Source: Paenibacillus sp. SYP-B4298
GTDB lineage: Bacteria; Bacillota; Bacilli; Paenibacillales; Paenibacillaceae
Reading direction: 5' to 3'
Length of the DNA: 64,000 nt
NCBI RefSeq assembly: GCF_027627475.1
Contig: NZ_CP115484.1
Span: forward strand, 4,720,501 to 4,784,500
This document shows positions 24,159-32,148 of the stretch, one piece after another. A model generated the notes under the pieces. It searched no databases. It was not told the DNA's origin and was given only the letters and a program-made list of their open reading frames with translations. Numbering within the stretch: the first letter of the stretch is position 1; the number at the start of each line of letters is the position of its first letter. The position numbers and the translations under genes are program-made.

Positions 24159-25400
24159 TGGACGGTGGATCGGCTTGACTTGGGGAAAGAGATATTCATC
24201 ATGGTCTCGGACTAATCTATATTGATCCCCCCATACCAGAATTTCCCGGGGTAATCGATGGCTCAAGAACAGAACCGGACTTGCGGTCAAACCATAAGCG
24301 CCCGTTCTGCGGATGCGGACAAGATCCCCCTTTTGTAGCAGCGGCATCTCGACCTGTCTTCCGAGTAAGTCCTCAGGTGTACATAACGGTCCTGCCAGCA
24401 TTTGAGGCGCCATTTCACGCCGCTCATCAACCAAGGCATCGATCGGAAAATTTTTTTTCAGAAGACTGCCTGTTCCCCCTCCTGCAGCAAAATGATGCGT
24501 CCCTCCATCCAGGATTACGTAATGCGTACCTTTGGACGTCTTCGTACTCACCACTTTAGCAATATAGTCTCCTGCCTCTGCAACCAAGAAGCGGCCTGAT
24601 TCCATCATAAATTTGATCGGCCCGAACGACGCGATAAAACGGGATACTCGTTCATTGATGCCAGCAACCAGCTTCCGGCTGTCCAGCTTCTGCTCGGCTG
24701 CAAAGTATGGGACACCCATTCCTCCTCCGATTCCGAGGTATTGCAGTCTGATCCCGTACTTACGCATGAAGCGACCCGCTATGTCGAGTACGCTCTCTGT
24801 GTTGCTTATAATCACGTCTGCATCCAGTATCCGTGTTCCGTAATAGACATGCAGCCCGTATATGTGTACTCTCCCAGTACACTGCGCTCGTTCAACTGCC
24901 TTGTCTAGTACGTCTTCATCTATACCGAACTGCCTGGAGATTCCGCCCATCTTCAGCTTCGATCCCTGAATCGTTTGGCTCGGATTTACACGCAAGCCTA
25001 TGCCCACCTGCTTCCCCGTAGCTGCTGACCATTCATTCACGACATCAAGCTCGTCAAGTGATTCCACGATAAAATACCCGACTCCCCCATCCAGTGCTTC
25101 CACTATATCCTCAGTGCGCTTGCCTGGACCCAAATACATCATCTCCCCGGGCTTGACCCCGCACCTAATGGCTGTCCGGTATTCGTATGGAGAACACACT
25201 TCAAGCTGCACGCCGCTCTTATGTATCTCATGCACAAGCGTCGCATTCGGATTCGCTTTCAACGAATAAAAGAGTTGAATGGCAGCGTGTAAGTGGGAGG
25301 CCAGATCCCGAATCCGCTCGTGCACGACAGTCAGATCGTATACAAACAGGGGGGTATCGTATTTACTGACCAGCTCCCGGATGAGCATGTTGTTATCCAT
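24156..25400 (-). CDS. PLP-dependent decarboxylase (LysA / BtrK type)
   Basis: A 414-residue fold-type III PLP enzyme of the diaminopimelate/ornithine decarboxylase group. Lys48 in FYSLKANPN is the Schiff-base Lys; the glycine-rich phosphate-binding loop is in LGIGGGMGVPY; the Cys of LAGPLCTPEDLL corresponds to the conserved active-site Cys of the group. In butirosin synthesis the relative BtrK decarboxylates glutamyl attached to a carrier protein, and related enzymes accompany the exosortase A system. Its coupling here to a carrier, a ligase and KASIII-like proteins argues for an amino-acid thioester substrate. The gene overlaps the KASIII-like stop by 8 bases, and ATG 25400 has GGAGGAG. Confidence 0.87.
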   Translation of the reverse strand: MDNNMLIRELVSKYDTPLFVYDLTVVHERIRDLASHLHAAIQLFYSLKANPNATLVHEIHKSGVQLEVCSPYEYRTAIRCGVKPGEMMYLGPGKRTEDIVEALDGGVGYFIVESLDELDVVNEWSAATGKQVGIGLRVNPSQTIQGSKLKMGGISRQFGIDEDVLDKAVERAQCTGRVHIYGLHVYYGTRILDADVIISNTESVLDIAGRFMRKYGIRLQYLGIGGGMGVPYFAAEQKLDSRKLVAGINERVSRFIASFGPIKFMMESGRFLVAEAGDYIAKVVSTKTSKGTHYVILDGGTHHFAAGGGTGSLLKKNFPIDALVDERREMAPQMLAGPLCTPEDLLGRQVEMPLLQKGDLVRIRRTGAYGLTASPVLFLSHRLPREILVWGDQYRLVRDHDEYLFPQVKPIHRP

Positions 25401-26334
25401 TGTACTCCTCCCCCCTATGCATGTCTGTCGACTTCATGCATACCGCACAACCGGCGATGCCTTTCGAACCCAGACATAAAAGAATGTATTTATCGTTTGG
25501 CTTCAGAAGCCCCTTGCGATTTGCCGATACATAATTCACAACGATATCATTGACGAACTGGTGGCCAACTTCGTCCTCCCCGCTATAAAATAGCTGCTCG
25601 GAAACCCGGAGAAGCTTGGCCAGAAACCCCCACACTTTGGATGGAGTACGATTCACGATAATAAGCTTGATTTCCCCGATGCTGCTGCCCGATTCTCTCA
25701 TTGCCTGGTCAAGTATCTTTTTCATCGATATGAGATAGGAAAGATCCCAAGGATCAGAAAATTTATTCGGAAATACCCGGGTATCCATACTATTTTGAAC
25801 AGATAATATAGGATCGCCCTTTATATTGGATAGTAAAAATGCCCCAGCGCCGTCTCCCGAGAAGAAATCGTTCTCGACTCTCAAGAATGGCAATAGATAC
25901 CTGCCTACCGAGACAATAACAACTAACTCTTCCTTATCATGCGTCTGCCGGGATAGTGCTTGGACGATATCAAAGGACATGAGCGGCGCAGTGCAATAGA
26001 TGTCCCTTACTGAAAAGCTGTTTGCCTGATCATAGCCAAAGCACTCCCGGATTTCCCCGAAAATATCGGCATCGTGCGGAAAACAGGAAGCTTGGTAGGC
26101 TAGAACGATATGTCTGACTGCAGCAGGATCGAAATGATTAAGTTGATGAAGGCCAGCAATTGCCTTCTTAATTAATGTAATCCCCGAATTCGGGGAGGCA
26201 TCATAATATAATTCATCTTTTCGACGCTCATAATAGGATGCAATATGTGGATACGTGGCAGACTGTCTTGCCAGTTCACTAGCCGGCAGTCTTGCCTCAG
26301 GCAAATTATAATAAGCCTGCCGTATACGTCTCAT
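25393..26334 (-). CDS. KASIII-like protein A (catalytic-Cys position is Ala)
   Basis: A 313-residue thiolase-fold protein distantly like FabH/CerJ. The segment that holds the catalytic Cys in FabH (D-x4-C) reads DIYCTAPLMSFDIV, so the position five residues after Asp111 is Ala116, with a Cys two residues earlier (Cys114). The FabH His motif (PHQANxR) is replaced by IIVNRTPSKVW, and near the C-terminus it has GHQFVNDIVVNY. It may be an acyltransferase, a chain-length or initiation partner, or use Cys114. The start overlaps the carrier stop as ATGA, so it is made together with carrier protein 5. Confidence 0.72.
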   Translation of the reverse strand: MRRIRQAYYNLPEARLPASELARQSATYPHIASYYERRKDELYYDASPNSGITLIKKAIAGLHQLNHFDPAAVRHIVLAYQASCFPHDADIFGEIRECFGYDQANSFSVRDIYCTAPLMSFDIVQALSRQTHDKEELVVIVSVGRYLLPFLRVENDFFSGDGAGAFLLSNIKGDPILSVQNSMDTRVFPNKFSDPWDLSYLISMKKILDQAMRESGSSIGEIKLIIVNRTPSKVWGFLAKLLRVSEQLFYSGEDEVGHQFVNDIVVNYVSANRKGLLKPNDKYILLCLGSKGIAGCAVCMKSTDMHRGEEYNG

Positions 26335-26606
26335 GATGAGGAATACCTTTCATTTGATGCCTCATTTATAAACGCTGCAAGAGCTGCAATACTCTTCAGA
26401 TACTCTGGCAATACGGATGTAATATCAAAAGAAGTTACCGATTCCAGGCTTAAGAGGAGTTCGATCATCATAAAGGAATTCAGTTCATAATGTTCAGCTA
26501 ACGGTGCAGAAATATCCCATTCCACCCTATCTGCTGACTTGTTCATCACGACACATAGCTTCTCTTTTATCACTTCTATAATGTGTTCTATTGTCACGTA
26601 TTTCAC
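26331..26606 (-). CDS. Stand-alone carrier protein 5
   Basis: A 91-residue carrier protein. The attachment motif reads ELNSF with Ser44, so the usual Asp before Ser is Asn; the helix MMIELLLSLESV follows. The gene is translationally coupled to KASIII-like protein A and lies 18 bases after KASIII-like protein C. This suggests it holds the growing chain for the three KASIII-like proteins. The Asp-to-Asn change is tolerated in some carriers but may alter recognition by the phosphopantetheinyl transferase. Confidence 0.85.
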   Translation of the reverse strand: MKYVTIEHIIEVIKEKLCVVMNKSADRVEWDISAPLAEHYELNSFMMIELLLSLESVTSFDITSVLPEYLKSIAALAAFINEASNERYSSS

Positions 26607-26624
26607 CCCTCATTTACTTATCTA

Positions 26625-27482
26625 TTAAGCTGACAACAGCAATAGGCAGCCTACCGCTTTGTAATCAGCGAAGTTTAATAGGATATAAGGCCAATCCTTA
26701 GCAATGCCCTCAGCATGTAATTGTTCCAATGAATAGAATGGATCCGCCGTCAGGAAGTTTTCTTGGCCATGATGCATATAAACATGGGGAAATGCCCGCC
26801 CGATCCGCTCCTCATAATGGAAGTTTAAACGTTGGGGCAAAATCAGCGTTTCTCTGGGTAATGCTCCAGACTGAGCCAATACACGTTGTATCAACGTTAT
26901 GGAAAGATCTGCAACGGATTGAACATTGGGCGAAGACCGCGGTGACCATTGGCGATCGAACCCCGCTACCTTCCAGTCACCGAAATCAGGTGATAATTGA
27001 ATCAAAGCAGCCGCGTCACTCTTTGGATAGCCACGCCCTTCATCCCAGCTTTCGGACATCCCATACATTTCTTCCATACAAATAATAATGGTGTTGCTAT
27101 GATAGAGACAGGCCAACTGAACAGCAAGTATCGGACAACTCGATCCTTGGTCGCATAGGGAAAACACAGCCGCATCCCGAAAGCCTAACATTTTTTTATT
27201 GTACAGAGCTGTACTTAGCTTCGAAGAAGGATACGTATCATAACAATTGATGATATGCGCTGGATTTTTCAACTTTATTGATTGTTTATCATACAGCTCT
27301 CTAGTATATTCACATGGTTCCCTTTTGAAAAAAGCTTGATGCTTATAATCTGAGGGTACGGGGGAGCGTTCGATCTGATATACCTTCTCCAACTCCCGAT
27401 GAATATGGTGCATAGGTTTTAACTGCTGCGTCCGCATCTCGTACACCCGTTCCGAATTACATGAAGGGACACTCATATACAT
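26625..27482 (-). CDS. KASIII-like protein C (keeps catalytic Cys)
   Basis: A 285-residue thiolase-fold protein. The active-site stretch DQGSSCPILAVQLA places Cys116 five residues after Asp111, as in FabH. The FabH His segment is LILPQRLNFHYEERI, so His is Gln but the Asn of the motif is kept, and the GNT motif is replaced by HHGQENFLTADPFYSL. It is the only one of the three adjacent KASIII-like proteins able to form an acyl-Cys at the usual place. The start is taken at ATG 27482, just after the previous stop, with GGAG eight bases upstream; 27521 would overlap by 38 bases. Confidence 0.7.
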   Translation of the reverse strand: MYMSVPSCNSERVYEMRTQQLKPMHHIHRELEKVYQIERSPVPSDYKHQAFFKREPCEYTRELYDKQSIKLKNPAHIINCYDTYPSSKLSTALYNKKMLGFRDAAVFSLCDQGSSCPILAVQLACLYHSNTIIICMEEMYGMSESWDEGRGYPKSDAAALIQLSPDFGDWKVAGFDRQWSPRSSPNVQSVADLSITLIQRVLAQSGALPRETLILPQRLNFHYEERIGRAFPHVYMHHGQENFLTADPFYSLEQLHAEGIAKDWPYILLNFADYKAVGCLLLLSA

Positions 27483-27483
27483 A

Positions 27484-28383
27484 TCAGTTTCTCCGGCAAA
27501 CGGCACAACCAATCCCTCCATATAAGCCCAAAGTTAACAGTGCGAAGTAATCGCCTTTCTTGATGCACCCTTCGCGAGTAAATGTATCATAATTAATAAA
27601 TCCATCCGTCATATCCAAGGGACCGTAGTCGTCGGTTGCCTCTGTTAGGAATCGTTCGATGGGCAACTTCGCCGTTCTGGCAACAGCAGACCATACGCCT
27701 GACTTGATATTACTCGTAATGATTTTTTTCAAAGCGTTCATGGGAATCCCGGCTGCCTGAGTTGTGCTATGCAGCAGTTTCGTTAAATGAATCGGTGTAA
27801 AATAGTTTCCGTAGGGCTTATCGGTCATCGTTGTCGTCTCATGGCGAACTTCTAATATACGATCACCTTGACCTGCAGCGCTTAATAGAATCGCAACTGC
27901 GGAATCACCAGTTACGAAGTGCTCATCGAATCGTTCCTTAAGAGAATAGCCTCGTTCCGCTATAATCATTATGATCTGATCCCCGTTTCCCCCTGCATTG
28001 AGCAGGTTCTTGCAAAGTTTAAGCCCCCCGAGCGAGGTGGAACAATACAAATCCCTGAGAGAGCATACCTCTACCTTGTTCAATTGGTAGTGGTCTCGAA
28101 ATAGCCAATTCAGATTATACGTACAGGGGAGTAGCACTTCATCATAACAAATTACAATATGAGTAATACGGGCTCTATCGATCGTAGAATCTTGCAGAAG
28201 ACCATCCATGGAAGAACATATGAGATCCAGACCAGTTAGTGCTGGATCGCAGCGAATCGTCTCTCCGTGCGTCCCTAAGATATGATCGTATTGCTGAGTA
28301 GTTATAACTCCCTCATCAACAAACCGGCTGATCGCCATCTCATGCTTAGGAACAGTGATCGCCATGTTATTCATCATAATCAT
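27484..28383 (-). CDS. KASIII-like protein B (catalytic-Cys position is Thr)
   Basis: A 299-residue thiolase-fold protein close to KASIII-like protein A. The active-site segment is DLYCSTSLGGLKL, so the residue five after Asp111 is Thr116, with Cys114 two residues earlier, the same displacement as in protein A. The His motif is ITSNIKSGVW and the C-terminal GNT region is YGPLDMTDGFINY. It begins with several Met codons; ATG 28383 is taken because it follows the ligase stop, while a TTG at 28392 overlaps it. A heterodimer with protein C, as in KAS-alpha/beta (chain-length factor) pairs, is a reasonable model. Confidence 0.7.
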   Translation of the reverse strand: MIMMNNMAITVPKHEMAISRFVDEGVITTQQYDHILGTHGETIRCDPALTGLDLICSSMDGLLQDSTIDRARITHIVICYDEVLLPCTYNLNWLFRDHYQLNKVEVCSLRDLYCSTSLGGLKLCKNLLNAGGNGDQIIMIIAERGYSLKERFDEHFVTGDSAVAILLSAAGQGDRILEVRHETTTMTDKPYGNYFTPIHLTKLLHSTTQAAGIPMNALKKIITSNIKSGVWSAVARTAKLPIERFLTEATDDYGPLDMTDGFINYDTFTREGCIKKGDYFALLTLGLYGGIGCAVCRRN

Positions 28384-28385
28384 GG

Positions 28386-29948
28386 TCAACAATCTCCTCC
28401 TTCGCTCATCCGTCTTCGCACAGCCTGTCTATCGATCTTGCCGCTGGGGGTAAGCAGCATATCCCGCCCGATCAGGAACCGCTCAGGTTGCTTCCATAAC
28501 TCCAGCCTATCCTTCGCGACCGATCTTGCGCGTTGAATACAGGCCGCTTCGTCTGTTCCCTCTCTCAGCACCATGTAAACGCCGATCTTATGACCCGCAT
28601 GCCGGTCGGGTATGCCAACAGCCACAACCTCGATGATTTCATCAAGATGCGCCGATAATATGTTCTCAATCTCCAGAGGATCGATTCGGAAGCCGCGCGA
28701 CTTGAACATGCTGTCCTTGCGACCTAGAAAATAGAGAAAACCATCGGAGTCTTTACAGAATAGATCTCCTGTCCGAAGTCCGCGAATGCCGTTCCGGTTC
28801 AAGAAGACCTCCTGTGTCCTTCTCTCATCCATCCAATATCCCATACAGACATGCTCGCCCCATACAACAAGCTCCCCGGCAGTATCCGGCGGGCATTCTT
28901 CCCCATTCTCATCCATAACGACGGCTTCTGTCCCATTCAGTGGAACTCCCGTCGAATTCCTATGCGAGGCAACTAATGATGGCGGAAGATAAGAAACTCT
29001 CTTGCACTCTGTCACCCCGTACATCAGAAACAACTCTGCATTTGGAAAACGATCAATTAGACGCCCGATGGTCGCATCTGGCAAAAAATCTCCCGTATTC
29101 GTCAAATAACGGATGTTCTCGTAGATGGCATCATTGAACTCTGTTATCCCTGCAAATAAAGCTCGAAGACCCGGAAAACCCGTTATACCCACATTCATCA
29201 ACTGCTTTCGAACATCCATAGCGATATACCGGCCACCATTTCGCAAATGCAAGCTAGCCCCCCTGGATAAGGTCAGAAAAAGCTGATAGAGTCCATAATC
29301 GAATGAAAGAGGTAGATAACTCAATACCCTATCATCTGGACGATGCACTAGAAAATGGTTAATAGCATCCGTTGTAAACCGGATATTCGCGTGGGAGCTC
29401 ATGACCCCTTTCGGCTTCCCCGTGCTGCCGGAGGTGTAGATCAGCGCGGCCAACTCTCCTGTCTGCGTATAGGTCCGATCTTCCGGCCCTCCCGCAGAGA
29501 GCCACGTACCGAAAGACATTGCCGGTCTAGGCGTTCCCTTATCCACTGCCTCATCATTGCCTTGAGAGCCGTCCCCCGTATATAGTACAAGTCGGACAGA
29601 TCGAATATGCAGCCACGAAGGATACGTGACAGAAGAGACGACCATAGAAGCCTGAGCATCGTGAATAATTTCCGCTGCCTTGACCCAGGGAGTATCTGGA
29701 TGGATACACAGAAATACGGCCCCTCTCTTTAATGAACCCAATATTGCAATGACAGCCTCCGCGCTATTGGGACCATATATCGCGATACGTTCTCCACTGC
29801 GTATTCCCCAATTGCTGCATTGGTTAGCGAACCGCCTGGCTTGGGCATCCAACTGACCATAGGTCAACCGTTGTTGTTCTGTAACAAGCGCTTCTCTCTC
29901 CTGCCAGGTTGTACATGCCTCCGCAAGCCAACTTGCGACATTGTTCAT
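28386..29948 (-). CDS. Stand-alone AMP-forming ligase / adenylation protein 2
   Basis: A 520-residue ANL enzyme with A3 IYTSGSTGKPKGVM, A5 LMYGVTECKRV, A7 GLRTGDLF, A8 GRKDSMFKSRGFRIDPLEIE and A10 LTPSGKIDRQ with the catalytic Lys. It resembles the AMP ligases found with carrier proteins and PLP decarboxylases in exosortase-A-type and butirosin-type systems. It should load an amino or carboxylic acid onto the carrier protein encoded just upstream, which the decarboxylase at the operon end could then act on. ATG 29948 is preceded by GAGGTGAGAGT; an ATG at 29987 overlaps the carrier gene and has no site. Confidence 0.88.
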   Translation of the reverse strand: MNNVASWLAEACTTWQEREALVTEQQRLTYGQLDAQARRFANQCSNWGIRSGERIAIYGPNSAEAVIAILGSLKRGAVFLCIHPDTPWVKAAEIIHDAQASMVVSSVTYPSWLHIRSVRLVLYTGDGSQGNDEAVDKGTPRPAMSFGTWLSAGGPEDRTYTQTGELAALIYTSGSTGKPKGVMSSHANIRFTTDAINHFLVHRPDDRVLSYLPLSFDYGLYQLFLTLSRGASLHLRNGGRYIAMDVRKQLMNVGITGFPGLRALFAGITEFNDAIYENIRYLTNTGDFLPDATIGRLIDRFPNAELFLMYGVTECKRVSYLPPSLVASHRNSTGVPLNGTEAVVMDENGEECPPDTAGELVVWGEHVCMGYWMDERRTQEVFLNRNGIRGLRTGDLFCKDSDGFLYFLGRKDSMFKSRGFRIDPLEIENILSAHLDEIIEVVAVGIPDRHAGHKIGVYMVLREGTDEAACIQRARSVAKDRLELWKQPERFLIGRDMLLTPSGKIDRQAVRRRMSEGGDC

Positions 29949-29983
29949 ACTCTCACCTCGATTGCTGCGATTACTGAGCCGTA

Positions 29984-30235
29984 TCACATGCGCAGCAACA
30001 TCTGGGTCAACGTACTGACGTTTACAAAATCCTCAGGAGATATTTCCTCTAAGCGGAACGATATAGCCAGCTTCTGCTCAAGCAGCATCAGAAATTCAAT
30101 CATCGCCGTCGAATCGATTGCCAGGTTCTCGAACAGGAGAGGGTCGAGCCAATCAATCCTCGTTTCAGCGTCTGAGCCACCTATGACCGATAGAACAGAT
30201 TCCTGGATTGCCGTTAATATATGTTCCTCCGTCAT
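29984..30235 (-). CDS. Stand-alone carrier protein 6
   Basis: An 83-residue carrier protein with Ser42 in LAIDSTAMIEFLMLLEQKL. ATG 30235 overlaps the RidA stop as ATGA and has GAGGTGG upstream. It lies 35 bases before the AMP ligase, so ligase and carrier are probably partners. It is the third gene of a nine-gene minus-strand operon (SDR, RidA, carrier, ligase, three KASIII-like genes with a second carrier, decarboxylase). Confidence 0.9.
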   Translation of the reverse strand: MTEEHILTAIQESVLSVIGGSDAETRIDWLDPLLFENLAIDSTAMIEFLMLLEQKLAISFRLEEISPEDFVNVSTLTQMLLRM

Positions 30236-30639
30236 ATTTCCACCTCTTCTTCGCATAAGATAATACCTTCGGCCTCAATTTCTACTTTCCACTCTGGCCT
30301 AATAAACCGGCTGACTTCCATCACGGTGCACACAGGCTGTATGTCGCCGAACATCTGTCTATGAATGTCGCAAACCTGTTTCCAATCCTCTATATCTGTC
30401 AACAAAATACGTGTGCGCGTGATGTCCCTAAAGGACAAGCCCAGATCGGCTAAGGCACTGCCGATAATCTGCATACATTGTCTGGTTTGTCCCGCAACAT
30501 CGTCCGGGCTTACCGTATGTCCGTCTCTGCCGATTGATGCCGTACCGGCGACAAAAAAATGCTGGCCTCTTCGTATCGCTCTGGAAAATCCAATCTCCCT
30601 TTCGTATGGAGACCACGAATAGGATTTGCTATCGCTCAT
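30232..30639 (-). CDS. RidA/YjgF-family enamine/imine deaminase
   Basis: A 135-residue RidA-family protein with FVAGTASIG, the MFGDIQPVCTVMEVSRFIRPEWKVEIEAEGI end and the expected Arg before the last strands. RidA proteins hydrolyse reactive enamines and imines released by PLP enzymes; some cluster-borne members catalyse cyclisation, decarboxylation or imine hydrolysis. In an operon with a PLP decarboxylase it may process an enamine made by that enzyme. It is coupled by ATGA overlaps at both ends. Confidence 0.88.
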   Translation of the reverse strand: MSDSKSYSWSPYEREIGFSRAIRRGQHFFVAGTASIGRDGHTVSPDDVAGQTRQCMQIIGSALADLGLSFRDITRTRILLTDIEDWKQVCDIHRQMFGDIQPVCTVMEVSRFIRPEWKVEIEAEGIILCEEEVEI

Positions 30640-31376
30640 GATTCCCCTCCTGATTCCGTCTGATATGCTCCCGTTTTATACACCGGGAGATTCATCCCGT
30701 TCAGCATGTGAGAATAGTCCTTTGCCAGGCTCACGAGGAACATGGCGACTTCCTCAGGTTCCATCCACTCCGTAGCTCCAGGATGCATCTCCCGCAGCAT
30801 CTTGGTATTTACCATACCGGGCGACAAACAGACTGAACGTATACCATACGGCATCCCTTCGCTGGCGATGTTCTCAGCCAGCCCTGCACATGCGTATTTT
30901 GAAGCCGTGTAGGCAGAGAAGCCCGGAAACTTCTCCTGCATAGGAACCGAAGCTAAAGACCCCATCTGAACGATCAATCCTCCTGTTCCTTTCGCCCGCA
31001 TCGATCGAAAAGCCCATTGCGACAGCATAAACGAAGCCGTTACGTTCACCTTAAAGAGTTGTTCCCATTGATCGACTGAGACCTCACCGAAAGGCAGCCT
31101 AAATGCAAGCGCGGCATTATTAATGAGCAAATCAATAGAAACCGCTTGTAATTCGTTCCCGATCCAATGCCGTACAGCCTCTGTATCGCTTAAATCGCAG
31201 ACATGAACCTGTAGCTTTTCCTCTTCTGCCATATTGGCAAGCATCGTCTTGTCCATCTCTTTTCTGACATGAGCATGAACGTTGTAGCCATTCGACAGCA
31301 GTGCCATGACGACCGCCTGTCCGATTCCACCCGAGGCCCCCGTCACCAATGCATTAAGACGATTTATCTTCGGCAT
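30636..31376 (-). CDS. Short-chain dehydrogenase/reductase 2
   Basis: A 246-residue classical SDR. The cofactor motif is TGASGGIG, NNAAL follows the fourth strand, and the YTASKYACAGL Tyr-Lys pair with the upstream Ser (MGSLASV) is intact. It would reduce a ketone, perhaps the 3-keto group formed by the KASIII-like proteins. It opens the minus-strand operon that ends with the decarboxylase, and is divergent from the pentapeptide-repeat gene. ATG 31376 has GGGGGAG upstream. Confidence 0.88.
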   Translation of the reverse strand: MPKINRLNALVTGASGGIGQAVVMALLSNGYNVHAHVRKEMDKTMLANMAEEEKLQVHVCDLSDTEAVRHWIGNELQAVSIDLLINNAALAFRLPFGEVSVDQWEQLFKVNVTASFMLSQWAFRSMRAKGTGGLIVQMGSLASVPMQEKFPGFSAYTASKYACAGLAENIASEGMPYGIRSVCLSPGMVNTKMLREMHPGATEWMEPEEVAMFLVSLAKDYSHMLNGMNLPVYKTGAYQTESGGES

Positions 31377-31494
31377 AGAGCTCCCCCATTCATCGACGTC
31401 TGGTACCGTTATCATCTCATATCGAAATTACTAATCGCTCTGCTTCCCTTTCTCAAAATTCTAAAGCACTCAAGCAGGAATTGAATGGTTTTTG

Positions 31495-31523
31495 TTGAAT
31501 TATGTAGGTTATGAGGGTGTAAA
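31495..31523 (+). promoter_or_regulatory. Candidate sigma-A promoter for the pentapeptide-repeat gene
   Basis: TTGAAT at 31495-31500 and TGTAAA at 31518-31523 are 17 bases apart, about 65 bases before the start at 31590. The -10 matches the consensus at four of six positions, so this is weak support. Confidence 0.35.
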
Positions 31524-31589
31524 TTACATCATTGAAGCACATAATCATTGCTCCTCAGTAAAACTATCTATGTTAAAGGAGAGAGCGTA

Positions 31590-32033
31590 ATGTCAGATTG
31601 GAAAACCTCCATTATGGATTTGGAAAAAACGGATATATCGAGGTCTAAATTCCAGGAAGTGAAGGCAGAACAGCTTCATTTTGATAATGTTAGTTTGGCA
31701 GAGACCAAAATTAATAATGCCAACATGGCCGGAATCGTCATTAATGACGCTAATCTCTCCAGCGCAACAATACAGGATGCGAATATGAGTGGGGTCACCA
31801 TTGACCACATCCACTTGTTCGGATCGGCTTTCCGCAATATTGTTCTGCCTGTGGAAGGCGACCCGAACTACGATCCGAAACAAAACTACGCTCCTGTCCG
31901 GTTCGAGAATTGCAATCTAGCCGGTGCAATCTTGACGGGAAGCGATTTATCGAACATCGAAATCAAGGATTGCAATATTAAAGGTTTGAAAATCAACGGT
32001 ATCCTAATTGAGGACTTGCTTAATAAGAAGTAA
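31590..32033 (+). CDS. Pentapeptide-repeat protein
   Basis: A 147-residue protein built largely of A(D/N)LXX-like pentapeptides from residue 20 on (for example INNANMAGIVINDANLSSAT, then FENCNLAGAILTGSDLSNIEI). Such proteins fold as a right-handed quadrilateral beta helix. Some (Qnr, MfpA, AlbG-type) protect DNA gyrase and serve as immunity proteins; most have unknown roles. It is a single-gene plus-strand unit within the biosynthetic cluster, next to the ABC exporter, so a resistance role is conceivable but unproven. ATG 31590 has AAAGGAGAG upstream, and a long hairpin follows. Confidence 0.8.
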   Translation: MSDWKTSIMDLEKTDISRSKFQEVKAEQLHFDNVSLAETKINNANMAGIVINDANLSSATIQDANMSGVTIDHIHLFGSAFRNIVLPVEGDPNYDPKQNYAPVRFENCNLAGAILTGSDLSNIEIKDCNIKGLKINGILIEDLLNKK

Positions 32034-32084
32034 CGTATTATTAATAGTCAGCGATTAAATGTAAGCGTTATAATGGAATTTATA

Positions 32085-32134
32085 AGTGGTTATAAGGCTG
32101 TGCCCGCATGACAGGTAACAGCCTTATAACCACT
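32085..32134. terminator. 17-bp perfect hairpin, bidirectional terminator
   Basis: Arms at 32085-32101 and 32118-32134 are perfect complements with a 16-base loop. They lie between the pentapeptide-repeat stop and the stop of the convergent ABC ATPase (32149). Confidence 0.8.
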
Positions 32135-32148
32135 CAATTCCAATGTAA

